From Halobacteriovoraceae bacterium (lineage in GTDB: Bacteria > Bdellovibrionota > Bacteriovoracia > Bacteriovoracales > Bacteriovoracaceae): a stretch of 64,000 nt of DNA. Of the stretch, positions 34,374-44,726 are shown in pieces; within the stretch, counting starts at the first letter, position 1; every line of letters starts with the position of its first letter. A program made the translations under genes and the position numbers. The DNA is taken from NCBI GenBank assembly GCA_002707495.1, contig PAMZ01000003.1, positions 62,001-126,000 on the forward strand. Reading direction: 5' to 3'. The notes below the pieces were generated by a model, which did no database searches, was not told the DNA's origin, and saw only the letters and a list, made by a program, of their open reading frames with translations.

Positions 34374-35565
34374 ATCTCGCCATCCTTCTTTTAATATTTC
34401 TTTCAACTACAAAATAATCAATTAATGGAGCCATTGAATTCATGAAAAGAATCGCAAGCATCCAGCCTTCTGGGTATGCTGGGTTCACAACTCTTATCAA
34501 AACACCTAAAACACCGATTAAAGCACCGTAAACCAGTCGCCCGGTATTCGTCATAGAAGCTGAAACTGGATCTGTCGCCATAAAAACACAGGCAAAGGCA
34601 AAACTTCCCATAACTAAATGCCATTCAGGCGTAACAGCAAACATGGGGTTTGTTTCAGATCCAATAGTATTGAGAAAGAAACTCATGCCAACCATCCCGA
34701 GAAGCATTGATAACATGATTCTCCAGTTACCAATTCCTGTCATGATTAAGAATCCCGCTCCAAGAAGGCACATTAATGTAGATGTCTCACCCATTGACCC
34801 TGGAACAAGCCCGATAAAAGCATCATTCCAAGAGTAAGTAATTGCATCCATTCCACCAGCTGCTGCTTGTCCCAACATTGTAGCTCCTGTATACCCGTCT
34901 ACTGCTGTCCAGACGGCATCACCGGAAATCTGTGCAGGATAAGCAAAGAATAAAAATGCTCTACCAGTTAGAGCAGGGTTAAAAATATTTTTCCCTGTCC
35001 CACCAAAGATTTCTTTTCCAATCACAACACCAAATATGATCCCAACCGCAACTTGCCAGAGAGGAATTGTAGGTGGAAGCGTAAGAGGATAAAGCATTCC
35101 TGTAACTAGAAACCCTTCATTAACTTCGTGCTTTCGAATAATAGAAAAGATGACTTCGCAAGTCCCCCCCGCAATTTGAGTGACGAGAAAAACAGGGAAG
35201 AACCAAAGTGCTCCGTACACAAAATTATGAATAAAATTACCCGGATCAAACCCAAGACCAATCATTCTAATGATGTCTGCTCTCCAACCAATGGCTTCCA
35301 TTCCGTTTGCGGCCATAGCTGCGTTAGCTTGGTATCCAGTATTATATAGACAAAAGAGAATCGCTGGGGTCAGTGCGAATACAACACTGATCATCGTTCT
35401 TTTTAGATCAATAGAATCGCGAACGTGAGTATTTCCAGTTGCTTTGATTCCCGGAGTATAAGCAAATGTATCGAGTGCTTCGTAAAGAGGATAAAGTTTT
35501 TCTAACTTTCCACCTTTATGAAACATCTCTCCTTGTTTATCGAGAAAAGATCTTAAAGCGCTCAT
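34366..35565 (-). CDS. nqrB: Na+-translocating NADH:quinone reductase subunit B
   Basis: The 399-residue polytopic subunit, homologous to RnfD, has about ten helices. DGYTGATML (Thr about 232) is the covalent FMN site. [20 protein letters not shown] and [15 protein letters not shown] are family signatures. NqrB is known to form most of the Na+ path and the quinone-site region. It overlaps nqrA by 4 nt and nqrC by 8 nt, so the genes are tightly coupled. Confidence 0.97.
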   Translation of the reverse strand: MSALRSFLDKQGEMFHKGGKLEKLYPLYEALDTFAYTPGIKATGNTHVRDSIDLKRTMISVVFALTPAILFCLYNTGYQANAAMAANGMEAIGWRADIIRMIGLGFDPGNFIHNFVYGALWFFPVFLVTQIAGGTCEVIFSIIRKHEVNEGFLVTGMLYPLTLPPTIPLWQVAVGIIFGVVIGKEIFGGTGKNIFNPALTGRAFLFFAYPAQISGDAVWTAVDGYTGATMLGQAAAGGMDAITYSWNDAFIGLVPGSMGETSTLMCLLGAGFLIMTGIGNWRIMLSMLLGMVGMSFFLNTIGSETNPMFAVTPEWHLVMGSFAFACVFMATDPVSASMTNTGRLVYGALIGVLGVLIRVVNPAYPEGWMLAILFMNSMAPLIDYFVVERNIKRRMARYV

Positions 35566-36899
35566 AGTCCTTCCTTTTCAATCCGAGTTAAACCTTCACG
35601 AAGCTTAACTGCAAAATCATTTTTACTTGGATCAACAAAATTACAAAGTGCTAAATCTTCTTCGTCCAACTCCAAAGCTCCAAGCTTAACTTGCATATCA
35701 GTATTTCCACTCATTACCGAACGAAGTAAGAACGTCGGTAACATATCCATAGGCATAACAGCTTCGTAAGATCCAATCGGCACGATTGATCTAAGTGAGC
35801 CGTTGGTATCGGCATCAAAATTAAACTTCTTTGGAAGAAGCTTAGATAAGAAAACCGGCTTTAGAGAATATTTATCAACGCCTGGACTATGCCAGCCTAA
35901 AAATTCTCTTTTTCCACCTTCCTCTACTAACGAAACTTGTTGGTGAAAACGACCTAAGTAAGCAAACGGTCCTTGAGCTTTACGTCCACCAAGTACCGAA
36001 CCAGAGACTGTTCTGACCTTGTTATCTGTTTTAGATTCACCTTCTGTTAGTTCTTCAATTGAAGCTCCAACACGAGTTTTAATAATTCTTGGTTGGTTAG
36101 CCATTGGACCAGCAATAGAAACAAACCTTTCTGTAAAAAGCTTTCCTGTCTCAATAAGCTTTCCGATTGCAATAACTTCAGCGTAAGGGATATGCCAGAC
36201 AAAATTCTTCTCACCAACAGGATTGAGAAAATGAATATGAGTTCCCACTAGACCAGCTGGATGAGGGCCTTCGAATGTTTCAGTTTGTGCTTCACTTGGA
36301 ACTTCAAACCCTGGATTCGGTTTAGTACAAACAAAAACTTTCTCACACATTTTGTTCAAGGCTTTCACACCCGTATTAAAAGCTGCTTGGTGAGCTTTAA
36401 TAAAATGCATAGGATCTGCCGCAAGAGGATGAGTGTCTATTGCCGTGACAAAAATTGCATCTGGCTTTTCACCAGGTACCGCAACCTTGGAATAAGGTCT
36501 TCTTCTAATTGAAGGCCACATCCCAGACTCAATAAGGAGCGCTTGCATAGATTCATTATTGTAGGAACCAACGTCTTGCCCTTTGTAAGCTTCAAAGGTT
36601 ACATGGCTATCACCATCTACCTTGATTACGACTGATTGAAATGCCCGCTTGTCTCCACGGTTTATCTCAATAACTTCTCCAGTGGCAGGCGATGTGTAAC
36701 GGACGCCTTCGGTTTTTTTGTCTGTGTAGAGCAATTGTCCGGTTTGGACTTTATCTCCGACATTTACTTCCATAGTGGGTTTCATTCCCACCACATCGTC
36801 ACCAAGCAATGCCACTTTTGACACTTGACGACCAGCCGATACCTCTTGGTTCGGATCACCTGTGATAGGAAGATCAAGCCCTTTCTTAAGTTTGATCAT
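35562..36899 (-). CDS. nqrA: Na+-translocating NADH:quinone reductase subunit A
   Basis: The 445-residue cytoplasmic subunit opens with [20 protein letters not shown], the family's standard N-terminus. A longer frame from 36950 adds 17 residues and is rejected; AAGGA lies 10 nt before the ATG at 36899. [13 protein letters not shown] and [17 protein letters not shown] are family motifs. It is the first gene of the nqr operon and divergent from the gene at 37035. Confidence 0.97.
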   Translation of the reverse strand: MIKLKKGLDLPITGDPNQEVSAGRQVSKVALLGDDVVGMKPTMEVNVGDKVQTGQLLYTDKKTEGVRYTSPATGEVIEINRGDKRAFQSVVIKVDGDSHVTFEAYKGQDVGSYNNESMQALLIESGMWPSIRRRPYSKVAVPGEKPDAIFVTAIDTHPLAADPMHFIKAHQAAFNTGVKALNKMCEKVFVCTKPNPGFEVPSEAQTETFEGPHPAGLVGTHIHFLNPVGEKNFVWHIPYAEVIAIGKLIETGKLFTERFVSIAGPMANQPRIIKTRVGASIEELTEGESKTDNKVRTVSGSVLGGRKAQGPFAYLGRFHQQVSLVEEGGKREFLGWHSPGVDKYSLKPVFLSKLLPKKFNFDADTNGSLRSIVPIGSYEAVMPMDMLPTFLLRSVMSGNTDMQVKLGALELDEEDLALCNFVDPSKNDFAVKLREGLTRIEKEGL

Positions 36900-36941
36900 G
36901 GGTGTTAATTCCTTTGCAAAGTTTAGTAGAATTAAGCCAAA

Positions 36942-36970
36942 AAATAACATATTACGTCTTATTTTGACAA
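36942..36970 (-). promoter_or_regulatory. Possible nqr operon promoter
   Basis: On the minus strand TTGTCA (36970-36965), a 17-bp spacer and TTATTT (36947-36942) lie 43 nt before the nqrA start. The -10 element is a weak match. It is the best candidate in the short divergent gap shared with the gene at 37035. Confidence 0.3.
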
Positions 36971-37034
36971 TTAAAGTCGGTGAACATCGTTAAAAAAAGT
37001 GTCCGCTGAGCTTAGAAATTGTTAAGATATTTCT

Positions 37035-37757
37035 ATGAGCTTCAAGGAAAAATTATTTGAAGGAAAATACAATTACCTCCAGGACGGTAAAATCTATACT
37101 CAAGAAAACTTCACTGTTCTCAAAGAGGACAAAATCCAGGGCGGATACACTTATAATGCAGAAGTTTTAACACGGGTGAGAACCGGAGAATTCCTAAAAG
37201 TATTTATCGAAGCTGACTTTGCACATAATTTTGACCCTCTGGTCTATAAGATAAGAAGAAACTTAGGCGATAAAGAGAGCTTAGAAGTTATCCACATTAA
37301 TCAAAAAGAAAAGATTTATACCTATACTTTCACAGGAGAAGACGGAAAACATCAATTTGAAAGAGTTGTTAATGGAAAACCCCATATTGCTTCCCCATGC
37401 TTCCTACTTTCAACAGTAATGATTAACTCTAAGAAATTGGACCCAGTGCACAGGACAACATACTCTGTCATTACTTCGAACAATATTTGGAAGTATCAAG
37501 GCCCTTTTATTGAAAAAGAAGTCACATTTGAGCTCCAAGACCTGGAGCAGATTCCATTACAGATAGGTGATAAAGATTTAAAGGCAACTCACTGTAAAAT
37601 CGTTTACACTGACGAGAAAGGAATCCTCAAAGATCATCATGATGATATTTTCATGAGTAAATATAATTTCATCCCTTATAAAGCTGTCTTTTCAAATGGA
37701 CTTGAGATCGAAGTAGAGAGCCTTCGTAACTTTGAGCAACACCGCACAAGATTTTAA
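37035..37757 (+). CDS. Hypothetical protein, beta-rich
   Basis: The 240-residue product has no signal peptide and only two or three cysteines. Alternating strand-like segments (NYLQDGKIYTQENFTVLKE; EKIYTYTFTGEDGKHQFE; YNFIPYKAVFSNGLEIEVE) suggest an antiparallel barrel or sandwich that binds a hydrophobic ligand. It somewhat recalls the DUF3108 or DUF6134 pattern but the match is too loose to name. It is divergent from nqrA and overlaps the convergent helicase gene by 4 nt. Confidence 0.65.
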   Translation: MSFKEKLFEGKYNYLQDGKIYTQENFTVLKEDKIQGGYTYNAEVLTRVRTGEFLKVFIEADFAHNFDPLVYKIRRNLGDKESLEVIHINQKEKIYTYTFTGEDGKHQFERVVNGKPHIASPCFLLSTVMINSKKLDPVHRTTYSVITSNNIWKYQGPFIEKEVTFELQDLEQIPLQIGDKDLKATHCKIVYTDEKGILKDHHDDIFMSKYNFIPYKAVFSNGLEIEVESLRNFEQHRTRF

Positions 37758-40609
37758 ATCAAAAAATCTCTTGTTTCATCACAAGCTTGTTCAAATGGTT
37801 TTACTTGTAACTCATAGGGAAGCATCATTTGAGAGAATGTCCCTAAAGTGCGCCCCTTCCACCTTGCAAGCCGTGAATCAGTTACGATAACACAGCCCTT
37901 GTCATTTTCTCTGCGGATAAGCCTTCCGAGTTTTTGATGTAAAGAACGGGTTCGATGCCCTAGAAAATAATCATTAAATTCATTTCCAAATTTTCGTTCA
38001 TAGAACTCTCGTCTTTTTTGGATGATCAGGTCCTGCCTTAAGTCAGGAACTTTATCTATATAAACAAAAACAAGATTGTCCCCAGGAATATCGATACCTT
38101 CTCCGAAGGACTCCATTCCTACCAAGACTCCATGTTCAGTTCTTTTAAAATCTTCAACAATGTTTTTGCCCAATCCTTGAATAAAAAGAGGAAGTTCTCC
38201 CTCAAACGCCTCCAGTAGGAGTTCACAAGCTTTATCAAATCTCACTCGAGAGGAAAAAAGTAATAATGTGCGACCTCCAATATCCCGAATCAATGGAATG
38301 AGTTTCTTCATAACGGAGGGAACATAGTCCCGATCATAAAAAGAAGTCGTATCAGTGCATAAAAAGACTTTTGCATTATTTTTATAGTCGTAGTTATTTT
38401 GAAGGAATAACCCAGTTTTAAAGCGTTTTTCCGCTGGAAGTTTATGATAACCTGTCATCCACTCAACTTGTCCCATGCCCATCGAGCCATCGGAATTCGT
38501 TAAAGTTGCAGAGGTGAATACAGTTGCTGCTGATTCTTTAAGTACATTCTCATAAAAAAGTTCTCCCACATCAACCGGAGCACATTCAAAACTAAATCCA
38601 TGTTCATCGTGAAATTTAATCGAGCAGACAAACTCCTCAGGGTTCTCCATCATTTTTTCTAAGGTATTGTGAGCCTCTTCAATATTTCCCGCAGCTGCTT
38701 CAAAGAGGCTAAATGCCTTCAAATCATTCTCATCGTTCAACTGACCTATATTCCACCTATTCATTAGTGGTAAAATGAGTTCGTAAAAGCCTCTAAAGAT
38801 ATATCTAAGTGAGTCGATTTGATTAAATAGTCCAGCCTCCAAGTTATCTTTTAGCTGCTCTTGTTTAAACATAAGAAATTCATTCCAATATATATCAGTA
38901 TAATTGGATAGTTTTCGTGCAAACCTCTCGATTAAATTCGTTAATTCGCTTATATTCTCATCTATCATTTTCGAAGTAGCAGCGGCCTCCTTTCGAAGAC
39001 GTTGAGTTAATTCCTCATCTCCTTTCTCAGCACCTAATAAGTAAAAAACCGGTGCAATCATATTCGGAAGATTTCTAGCGAAAGTTTCAATTTCAGCTTG
39101 CGTTAATTGCATGGTAAATGCACGTGTTGCCTCTGATTCTAATTTATGAGCTTCATCGATCACCAAATATTTTGGGCGCTCTACGCCTCTTGGCCAAGCA
39201 AGAGTGAGAGCGTGATTGCCAACAATGACATCTGCCTCTTTCGCCTTTCGAAGCCCTTGCAAATAAGAACACTCATTTTTGAAGGGACATTTACTACCCG
39301 TGCAGGCCCTAAAATCAACCTTGATATTATCTTCTAGATCTGAAAGAGGTTTAATCTTTCGCTTCATAACATAGGGAATATTTTCTCTTGTGATAACATT
39401 ATTGTAATCACTGACTCTCCTATTATTAAAAAAGGCTACTTCAAAATAGGCACGCGCCATCTTTTCTTCGAAGTTTCTTAAATCAAGAAGGTTTTCATCA
39501 TCTTCATTTCGAAACAAGAGTTCACAAAAATGATTCCCAGACCCTACAAGTCTCAATACTTTCAATTTATCATTTTTAAGCCCCAATAAAGACTGGACTC
39601 CAGGAATGTCCTTTGCCATGGCCTGATTTTGAAGGGTTTTAGTTCCCGTCGAAATTAAAATTTGCTCTTTACTCTCTTTGGCTTTTAAAATTGCCGGCAA
39701 AAGATAACCTAATGTTTTCCCTGTCCCAGTTGGTGCCTGAATCAGAGCATGTATATCATTCTTAAAAGACTGCCCTACTCTCAATGAAAGTTGTTCCTGA
39801 GAAGGTCTATAAGTATAGTAGGGAAGCTTTGATTTAATTGTGTCCTCATCTTGAAGTATCTCTCGAATATTTTCTCCTGAGAAACTAAGGTCAAGGTCCA
39901 GAGAACCCTCTACATCATCTTGGCGAGAGCTATGATGACTTTTATAATGAGCAAATTTTTCTTCCAAGGGAAAATCTATTTGAGTAGAAATTTCTAACAG
40001 TTCATCTTTTGAGAGTTGAAAGAAATTTTTAAACCAAAACTCCTCATTTCTAAAACTGTCTAGTTGGTCAATGAGAAAATTTCTCAATTCAAGATCAAAG
40101 TGAGTGATATAGACTGATAAAAGCATCACTTTCAAAAGATCCAAAGAATCACTAAGACCTCTATGTTCTTCAGAGTCAGCTATTTGGAGATCGACAATCA
40201 AGCCCTCCAGGTTAAGGCTTGATCGCTCGGGGAAAATTAATGCCATAAAATACAGTGAGTCTGCAAAGATCTCCGGTTTTCTCTCTCCGCCTAAGTCCTC
40301 AAAAGAGTTTGACAGAAATTGCTCCTCAAAACTTGCATTATGAGCGACTAAGGTATGACCTTCGAGATCCCACAGGTCTTGAACGACTTTGTCCCATGCA
40401 GGAGCTTTTTTTACCATCTCCTGTTTGATTCCAGTGAGTTTTTGAATGAATTGCGACAATTTATTTTCAGTTCTGACCAGAGAACTGTATTTCTTTACGA
40501 GCTTGGTACCTTCAAATTGAACGTAACCTAAGTCAATAATATCGTCGTAGCTTGGGTCAACCCCGGTGGTCTCGATGTCTATTACCGCCCAGTGTCCAAG
40601 TTCATGCAT
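37754..40609 (-). CDS. dinG: DEDD exonuclease fused to DinG/XPD-type Fe-S helicase
   Basis: The 951-residue protein has an N-terminal DnaQ-like 3'-5' exonuclease (VIDIETTG, AHNASFEEQFL, GLSDSLDL; about 1-180). An XPD-family 5'-3' DNA helicase follows, with Walker A in IQAPTGTGKT, DEAH in VIDEAHKLESE and motif VI in QKLGRLIRREN. Four Cys for the Fe-S cluster are seen: GSGNHFC, then RACTGSKCPFKNEC. This fusion is the form found in Firmicutes DinG and several delta-lineage bacteria. In B. subtilis and S. aureus relatives helicase activity is lost, but here the Fe-S cysteines are kept. A longer frame opens at 40681; GGGTGG before the ATG at 40609 decides the start. Confidence 0.9.
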   Translation of the reverse strand: MHELGHWAVIDIETTGVDPSYDDIIDLGYVQFEGTKLVKKYSSLVRTENKLSQFIQKLTGIKQEMVKKAPAWDKVVQDLWDLEGHTLVAHNASFEEQFLSNSFEDLGGERKPEIFADSLYFMALIFPERSSLNLEGLIVDLQIADSEEHRGLSDSLDLLKVMLLSVYITHFDLELRNFLIDQLDSFRNEEFWFKNFFQLSKDELLEISTQIDFPLEEKFAHYKSHHSSRQDDVEGSLDLDLSFSGENIREILQDEDTIKSKLPYYTYRPSQEQLSLRVGQSFKNDIHALIQAPTGTGKTLGYLLPAILKAKESKEQILISTGTKTLQNQAMAKDIPGVQSLLGLKNDKLKVLRLVGSGNHFCELLFRNEDDENLLDLRNFEEKMARAYFEVAFFNNRRVSDYNNVITRENIPYVMKRKIKPLSDLEDNIKVDFRACTGSKCPFKNECSYLQGLRKAKEADVIVGNHALTLAWPRGVERPKYLVIDEAHKLESEATRAFTMQLTQAEIETFARNLPNMIAPVFYLLGAEKGDEELTQRLRKEAAATSKMIDENISELTNLIERFARKLSNYTDIYWNEFLMFKQEQLKDNLEAGLFNQIDSLRYIFRGFYELILPLMNRWNIGQLNDENDLKAFSLFEAAAGNIEEAHNTLEKMMENPEEFVCSIKFHDEHGFSFECAPVDVGELFYENVLKESAATVFTSATLTNSDGSMGMGQVEWMTGYHKLPAEKRFKTGLFLQNNYDYKNNAKVFLCTDTTSFYDRDYVPSVMKKLIPLIRDIGGRTLLLFSSRVRFDKACELLLEAFEGELPLFIQGLGKNIVEDFKRTEHGVLVGMESFGEGIDIPGDNLVFVYIDKVPDLRQDLIIQKRREFYERKFGNEFNDYFLGHRTRSLHQKLGRLIRRENDKGCVIVTDSRLARWKGRTLGTFSQMMLPYELQVKPFEQACDETRDFLI

Positions 40610-40671
40610 ATTGCCACCCGTTTGATTTTTTGAAAGAATACAGTCTGTTAATTTATGAGAAGGTAAATCAA

Positions 40672-41058
40672 ATGTCATCATCAGTCTTCTTTCAGGTCCA
40701 GTCGTTTATCATTGTTGCTTTGATGCTGTATGGTGTATCACAGAGAAAAATTCGTTTTAAACATATGCGAATTATGAAAATTGTCATTGCCTGGGACCTC
40801 CTCCTAGTAGCTCAGATTGAATTAACTCGCCAAGCAATTAATACAGCATCCAAAGCGATGACAAATCCATGGTTTCTTAACTTTCATATTTCATTAGCTG
40901 TTAGCACGGTGCTCCTATATTTTTGTCTGCTTTACACAGGAACTAGACTTAACAAGGGTGACGAATCAATAAGAAAATGGCATAAACCACTGGGGTTAAC
41001 CACTGTTGTTTTTAGACTAGCAACACTGGTTACAAGCTTAATTATTGAGGTACCTTAG
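40672..41058 (+). CDS. Small four-helix membrane protein
   Basis: The 128-residue product has four hydrophobic helices (about 5-25, 38-55, 72-92, 104-124). His residues fall in NFHISLAVS and RKWHKPLG, at positions that recall heme- or copper-handling DUF420/cytochrome-type proteins, but this is not firm. An ATG at 40552 would extend the frame back over the start of the helicase gene; the one at 40672 follows AAGG with good spacing and gives a membrane helix at once, so it is used. The stop touches the bolA start (TAG then ATG). Confidence 0.65.
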   Translation: MSSSVFFQVQSFIIVALMLYGVSQRKIRFKHMRIMKIVIAWDLLLVAQIELTRQAINTASKAMTNPWFLNFHISLAVSTVLLYFCLLYTGTRLNKGDESIRKWHKPLGLTTVVFRLATLVTSLIIEVP

Positions 41059-41322
41059 ATGACACCAATGGACGAGATCAAAACACTTATCGAGGATAAG
41101 CTTCCAGGAGCGATAGCTGAGGTAGGTGATATGACTGGAACCATGGATCACTTAGCCGTTCTTGTGGCCAGCGATGAATTCAAAGGAAAAATGCTAATCG
41201 ATCAACATCAAATAGTTATGGATATATTAAGGGAATCTTTAAAAGAAAAGGTTCATGCTGTTAAAATAAAAACTATGACGATGGAAAAATACCAAACTTA
41301 TCAAGCTGCATCGGAGGAATAA
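41059..41322 (+). CDS. bolA: BolA/IbaG-family protein
   Basis: The 87-residue protein shows the BolA fold: an N-terminal helix (MDEIKTLIEDKLPGA), a strand with DHLAVLVASDEFKGK, the conserved HQIVMDILRESL helix and a final strand (VHAVKIKTMT). BolA proteins form 2Fe-2S-bridged complexes with monothiol glutaredoxins in iron-sulphur trafficking. The next gene, 3 nt on, encodes such a glutaredoxin, which supports that role here. Confidence 0.9.
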   Translation: MTPMDEIKTLIEDKLPGAIAEVGDMTGTMDHLAVLVASDEFKGKMLIDQHQIVMDILRESLKEKVHAVKIKTMTMEKYQTYQAASEE

Positions 41323-41325
41323 ATT

Positions 41326-41715
41326 ATGAGCGAAAATGAAAATCCTTTCAAAATCTTAAACCAAGATATCTCTAGTACAAAAGAATTAAGTCCGAATGAT
41401 GTACAAGGTAATATTACTGAGAGAATTGAGGAAATATTAAAAAGCGACAATATTGTTCTTTTTATGAAGGGAAACTCAGAATTTCCACAATGTGGTTTTT
41501 CTGCCAATACCGTTGCGATTTTAAAACATATTGGTAAGTCGTTTACGACTTTTGATATCCTGCAAGATATGGATATCCGCCAAGGATTAAAAGAATACTC
41601 CAACTGGCCAACATTCCCACAACTCTATATCAAAGGGAAGCTGGTTGGTGGAAATGATATCATTACTGAAATGTTTGAATCAGGCGACCTTCAAGAGGTT
41701 TTAAAAGAAGTTTAA
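41326..41715 (+). CDS. grxD: Monothiol glutaredoxin, Grx4 type
   Basis: The 129-residue protein carries the monothiol site in [13 protein letters not shown], the FMKGN strand, and [19 protein letters not shown], which holds the cis-Pro and the GSH-binding GG. Class II Grx such as E. coli GrxD bind a 2Fe-2S cluster with glutathione and hand it on, often with BolA. An N-terminal extension of about 30 residues ([16 protein letters not shown]) precedes the usual start and is unexplained. It lies between bolA and an oxidoreductase gene whose ATG follows its stop at once. Confidence 0.92.
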   Translation: MSENENPFKILNQDISSTKELSPNDVQGNITERIEEILKSDNIVLFMKGNSEFPQCGFSANTVAILKHIGKSFTTFDILQDMDIRQGLKEYSNWPTFPQLYIKGKLVGGNDIITEMFESGDLQEVLKEV

Positions 41716-42972
41716 ATGAAACTCAGCTCAAGCTGTAGTATTGGGAATATAGATCCACAAAAACCTATCTATATTATTGGAGGGGGTTTTTCGGGCTTAT
41801 GTTTGGGCTACTTTTTTAAAAAATACCAAATTCCATTTAAACTCTACGAAAAAGAACCTCGTGTAGGCGGAAAAATCAATAGTCTATCAGGTCCCTTTGG
41901 GAATTCAGAGACAGCAGCTCATGCATTTTATATGAATGAACCAATGCTGGATGAAATAAAGGAACTGAACCTCACTCCCCTTTTCGCTGCCAAGAAATTA
42001 AAAAAAAAGATTTATCGTAAAACTAAATTTTCCTCGCCTGTTTTAGGTGCAGGTGAGCTGGTGAGTCTTAGTTCAAAACTCCTCTTTAAAACGACTCCTA
42101 AATATTATCCAGAAATGACTCTCGCCGAATATTTAGCCCCATTAGGGGGTGATGATATTCAAAACGAAGTATTTGCAGCTGCAATGCTAGGTATATATGC
42201 TGCAGATTCAAACCAGCTTCACTTAAGCTCTTTATTTCCTGGGATAGATTTTTCAAATATTACATCTTACCTAGACTTCTTAATTAAGATAAAAAAAAAT
42301 AAATCTCCCTTCAAATTTAGAAGTGTAAGCTTCAGCGGAGGAATGAAAGAACTCACTGAAGCCATTAAAACTTATATCTCCAAAGAAATTGAAACATCCT
42401 CGTATCAGAAAGTGCTTCCTCACAATGCCATTATTTGCACTAATGCACATGAGGCATCCAATCTACTCCAAGCTGAAAATCCAGAATTGCACCAGAGGTT
42501 AAATGAAATTGATTACCAAGCCCTGAGTTCTGCCACTCTATTTACAAAGTATGAAATTAAAGCCTTAAAGAATAGTTTTGGATGCTTATTTTCTCCAAGG
42601 GCCTATCCTGGAAAAATAAGAGGCCTCTTAGCTAATTGGGAAATTTTTCCGGATCAAAGGAAATCTGAAACCCACCATTCTTATACCTTTATCATGGATG
42701 GGTGCGAAAATATTTCAGAGAACCTTGAGAACGAACTCAAGGCATTAGGTATGGAAAATGCCTGGCAGCAAAAACTACATTTATCTATTACGTCTTGGGA
42801 GAAAGGACTTCCTTTATACAATTTTCAACGTTTTAGAGTTATCGAAGAAATAAGTTCTTGCGAGTTTAAAAATATTGGTTTGTTCGGAAATTATATCGGT
42901 GGTATAAGTCTTAGAGAAATCTTCAACGCAGCTAAAAACTTAGCAGAGGATATAAATCATGAGCGATCCTAA
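41716..42972 (+). CDS. FAD-dependent amine-oxidase-family protein, protoporphyrinogen oxidase-like
   Basis: The 418-residue protein opens with a Rossmann FAD motif (PIYIIGGGFSGLCLGYFF), then LYEKEPRVGGKINS. This is the GGGFSG and RxGG pair of the monoamine oxidase/HemY superfamily. The C-terminal motif FGNYIGGISLREIFNAA is the second FAD-contact region of that group. Length is close to HemY/CgoX (450-470). It could be a coproporphyrinogen or protoporphyrinogen oxidase or a desaturase; no heme genes are adjacent. It follows grxD directly and overlaps the methyltransferase gene by 14 nt. Confidence 0.75.
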   Translation: MKLSSSCSIGNIDPQKPIYIIGGGFSGLCLGYFFKKYQIPFKLYEKEPRVGGKINSLSGPFGNSETAAHAFYMNEPMLDEIKELNLTPLFAAKKLKKKIYRKTKFSSPVLGAGELVSLSSKLLFKTTPKYYPEMTLAEYLAPLGGDDIQNEVFAAAMLGIYAADSNQLHLSSLFPGIDFSNITSYLDFLIKIKKNKSPFKFRSVSFSGGMKELTEAIKTYISKEIETSSYQKVLPHNAIICTNAHEASNLLQAENPELHQRLNEIDYQALSSATLFTKYEIKALKNSFGCLFSPRAYPGKIRGLLANWEIFPDQRKSETHHSYTFIMDGCENISENLENELKALGMENAWQQKLHLSITSWEKGLPLYNFQRFRVIEEISSCEFKNIGLFGNYIGGISLREIFNAAKNLAEDINHERS

Positions 42973-43783
42973 AGACTTCCCCTACTTACATGGTTTTTCT
43001 AAAGAAGAACAAGACCGCCTTATAACTCAGGCTCAATTTGCTGAGCAAATCGTCTATGATGGGGTAAACCTCTCACGTGTAGAACATTTGCTTGAAGTTG
43101 GATCAGGAGTTGGGGCCCAATCAGAGATCTTGTTAAGAAGGTTTCCAAAGTTAAAACTTACTGGCATCGAGCTTAACCCGAAGCAACTTGAAACAGCGAA
43201 AGCAAACCTTAGTCAATATCCTCATCTAAAAGGACGCTATGATTACCAATTAATGAATGCAGGTCATATGGATTTTAATTCAAGTGTATTCGATGGTGCC
43301 TTTCTCTGCTGGGTTCTTGAGCATGTAACCGAACCCAAAAAAATTCTTAGTGAAGTCAGAAGAGTCTTAAAACCAGGCTCTATCGTTTATGTGACAGAGG
43401 TTATGAACTCTTCGTTTTTTCTCGATCCCTATTCTCCAAATCTTTGGAAGTATTGGATGGCATTTAATGATTATCAATACGAAAATGCAGGAGATCCCTT
43501 TGTAGGTGCTAAGCTTGGAAACCTACTTCTCGAGCTGGGATTTACAGATATCCAAACGAAGGTTAAATCCTGGCATATTGATAACCGCCATCCAGACGAG
43601 AGAAGAGAGACTATCGATTATTGGACTGAACTTCTTATGAGTGCAAAGAACCTTCTGGTAAGTGATAAAGTCATAGATGAAGAAACTGCTGAGTTAGCAC
43701 ACCAAGAACTTAGACAAGTGGCTAGAGATCCGAATGCTGTTTTCTTTTATTCATTTGTTCAAGCAAGTGCAAGAGTTATCTAA
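42959..43783 (+). CDS. Class I SAM-dependent methyltransferase
   Basis: The 274-residue protein has motif I LEVGSGVGAQSEILLRRFP (about 45-63), the acidic ribose-binding residue in GIELNPKQL, and a post-motif region GAFLCWVLEHVTEPKKILSE. The latter, with VRRVLKPGS, is like UbiE/Coq5-type small-molecule methyltransferases. Substrate unknown. It overlaps the oxidoreductase gene by 14 nt, so both probably act in one pathway. It ends 1 nt before the convergent holA. Confidence 0.85.
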   Translation: MSDPKDFPYLHGFSKEEQDRLITQAQFAEQIVYDGVNLSRVEHLLEVGSGVGAQSEILLRRFPKLKLTGIELNPKQLETAKANLSQYPHLKGRYDYQLMNAGHMDFNSSVFDGAFLCWVLEHVTEPKKILSEVRRVLKPGSIVYVTEVMNSSFFLDPYSPNLWKYWMAFNDYQYENAGDPFVGAKLGNLLLELGFTDIQTKVKSWHIDNRHPDERRETIDYWTELLMSAKNLLVSDKVIDEETAELAHQELRQVARDPNAVFFYSFVQASARVI

Positions 43784-43784
43784 A

Positions 43785-44726
43785 TTAAGTAAAGAGTACT
43801 TTTAGGAGGTCACTTCTTAGACGACCAAGAAAGCCATCTTTATCTATTTTATAGAGTGTCAAAAGATCATTGAAGTAATTAGCGGCCCTAGCTGATTGAG
43901 ACGTTTTCCAAAGTTTTTGTTGATGAATAATTTGTTTGTCATACTTTGAAAGGCGTTTTTTCGAATCGGCATAAGATGGGTCATGTACTTTTTGCATATG
44001 ATTATGCATAAAATACAAAAAGCCGTAACAATCCTGGTTTTGCTCCACTAATTCTATTAATTCTCTATAAAATTGAGTCATCTTTTTTGATCCAAATAGT
44101 TCCGCTAATTTAAATTGATCAAATTTATTCTGAGTTAAAACCTCTTTGATTTGATCTACCGAGATTCCAGAGGAAGCATTTGATCGTAAAGCAAGTACAT
44201 CTAAAATATCTGAATAGGCACCAATTTCAAAAGAAACTCGTTCACAAAAAAACTGCTCGGCTTCAAAGCTTAAATAGACACTCTTTTGTTGACTTAAAAA
44301 TCTAAGAAGCTCTCTTTCTTCCCAGAAAGCAGGAGGATCTACTTGAATACAATCGAAGTTCTCATTTGCAGAAATTTTCTTAAAGAGTTTTGAGTCTTTT
44401 GAAAAATTCAATATGATATGTCTTTGTTCTAAAATTAAATTTTCTGGTTCGAGAAACTGATCCATAATTTCAGTTGGAATAGATTCAGCAAAATGAACCA
44501 AAAAGCTATCAACTCCTCCAAACAAATCCATCGTTTTAAGTTTTTGATCAATCCAGTCTTGCGAAACTTCATTGCCCATGACTACTTGAAATTTAACGTC
44601 AAATTTTGGTTTTAAATATTGAAAAATATGTTGATCATAGCAATATAAAGCATGTAATGGCTTCTGATAGTCCAAAACTGTTTTGTTCGGCGCCAAGATT
44701 TCCCAAATTTTTCCCCTAGAAAGCAT
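43785..44726 (-). CDS. holA: DNA polymerase III subunit delta
   Basis: The 313-residue protein is a divergent HolA, the clamp-loader subunit that opens the beta clamp. Support comes from position (directly after lptE, as in many Gram-negative bacteria), length close to the family's 330-340, and the pattern LKTMDLFGGVDSFLVHF near the N-terminus, which matches the family's SLFG motif region. The C-terminus is helical as expected. No Walker A, which delta lacks. It overlaps lptE by 11 nt. Confidence 0.8.
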   Translation of the reverse strand: MLSRGKIWEILAPNKTVLDYQKPLHALYCYDQHIFQYLKPKFDVKFQVVMGNEVSQDWIDQKLKTMDLFGGVDSFLVHFAESIPTEIMDQFLEPENLILEQRHIILNFSKDSKLFKKISANENFDCIQVDPPAFWEERELLRFLSQQKSVYLSFEAEQFFCERVSFEIGAYSDILDVLALRSNASSGISVDQIKEVLTQNKFDQFKLAELFGSKKMTQFYRELIELVEQNQDCYGFLYFMHNHMQKVHDPSYADSKKRLSKYDKQIIHQQKLWKTSQSARAANYFNDLLTLYKIDKDGFLGRLRSDLLKVLFT

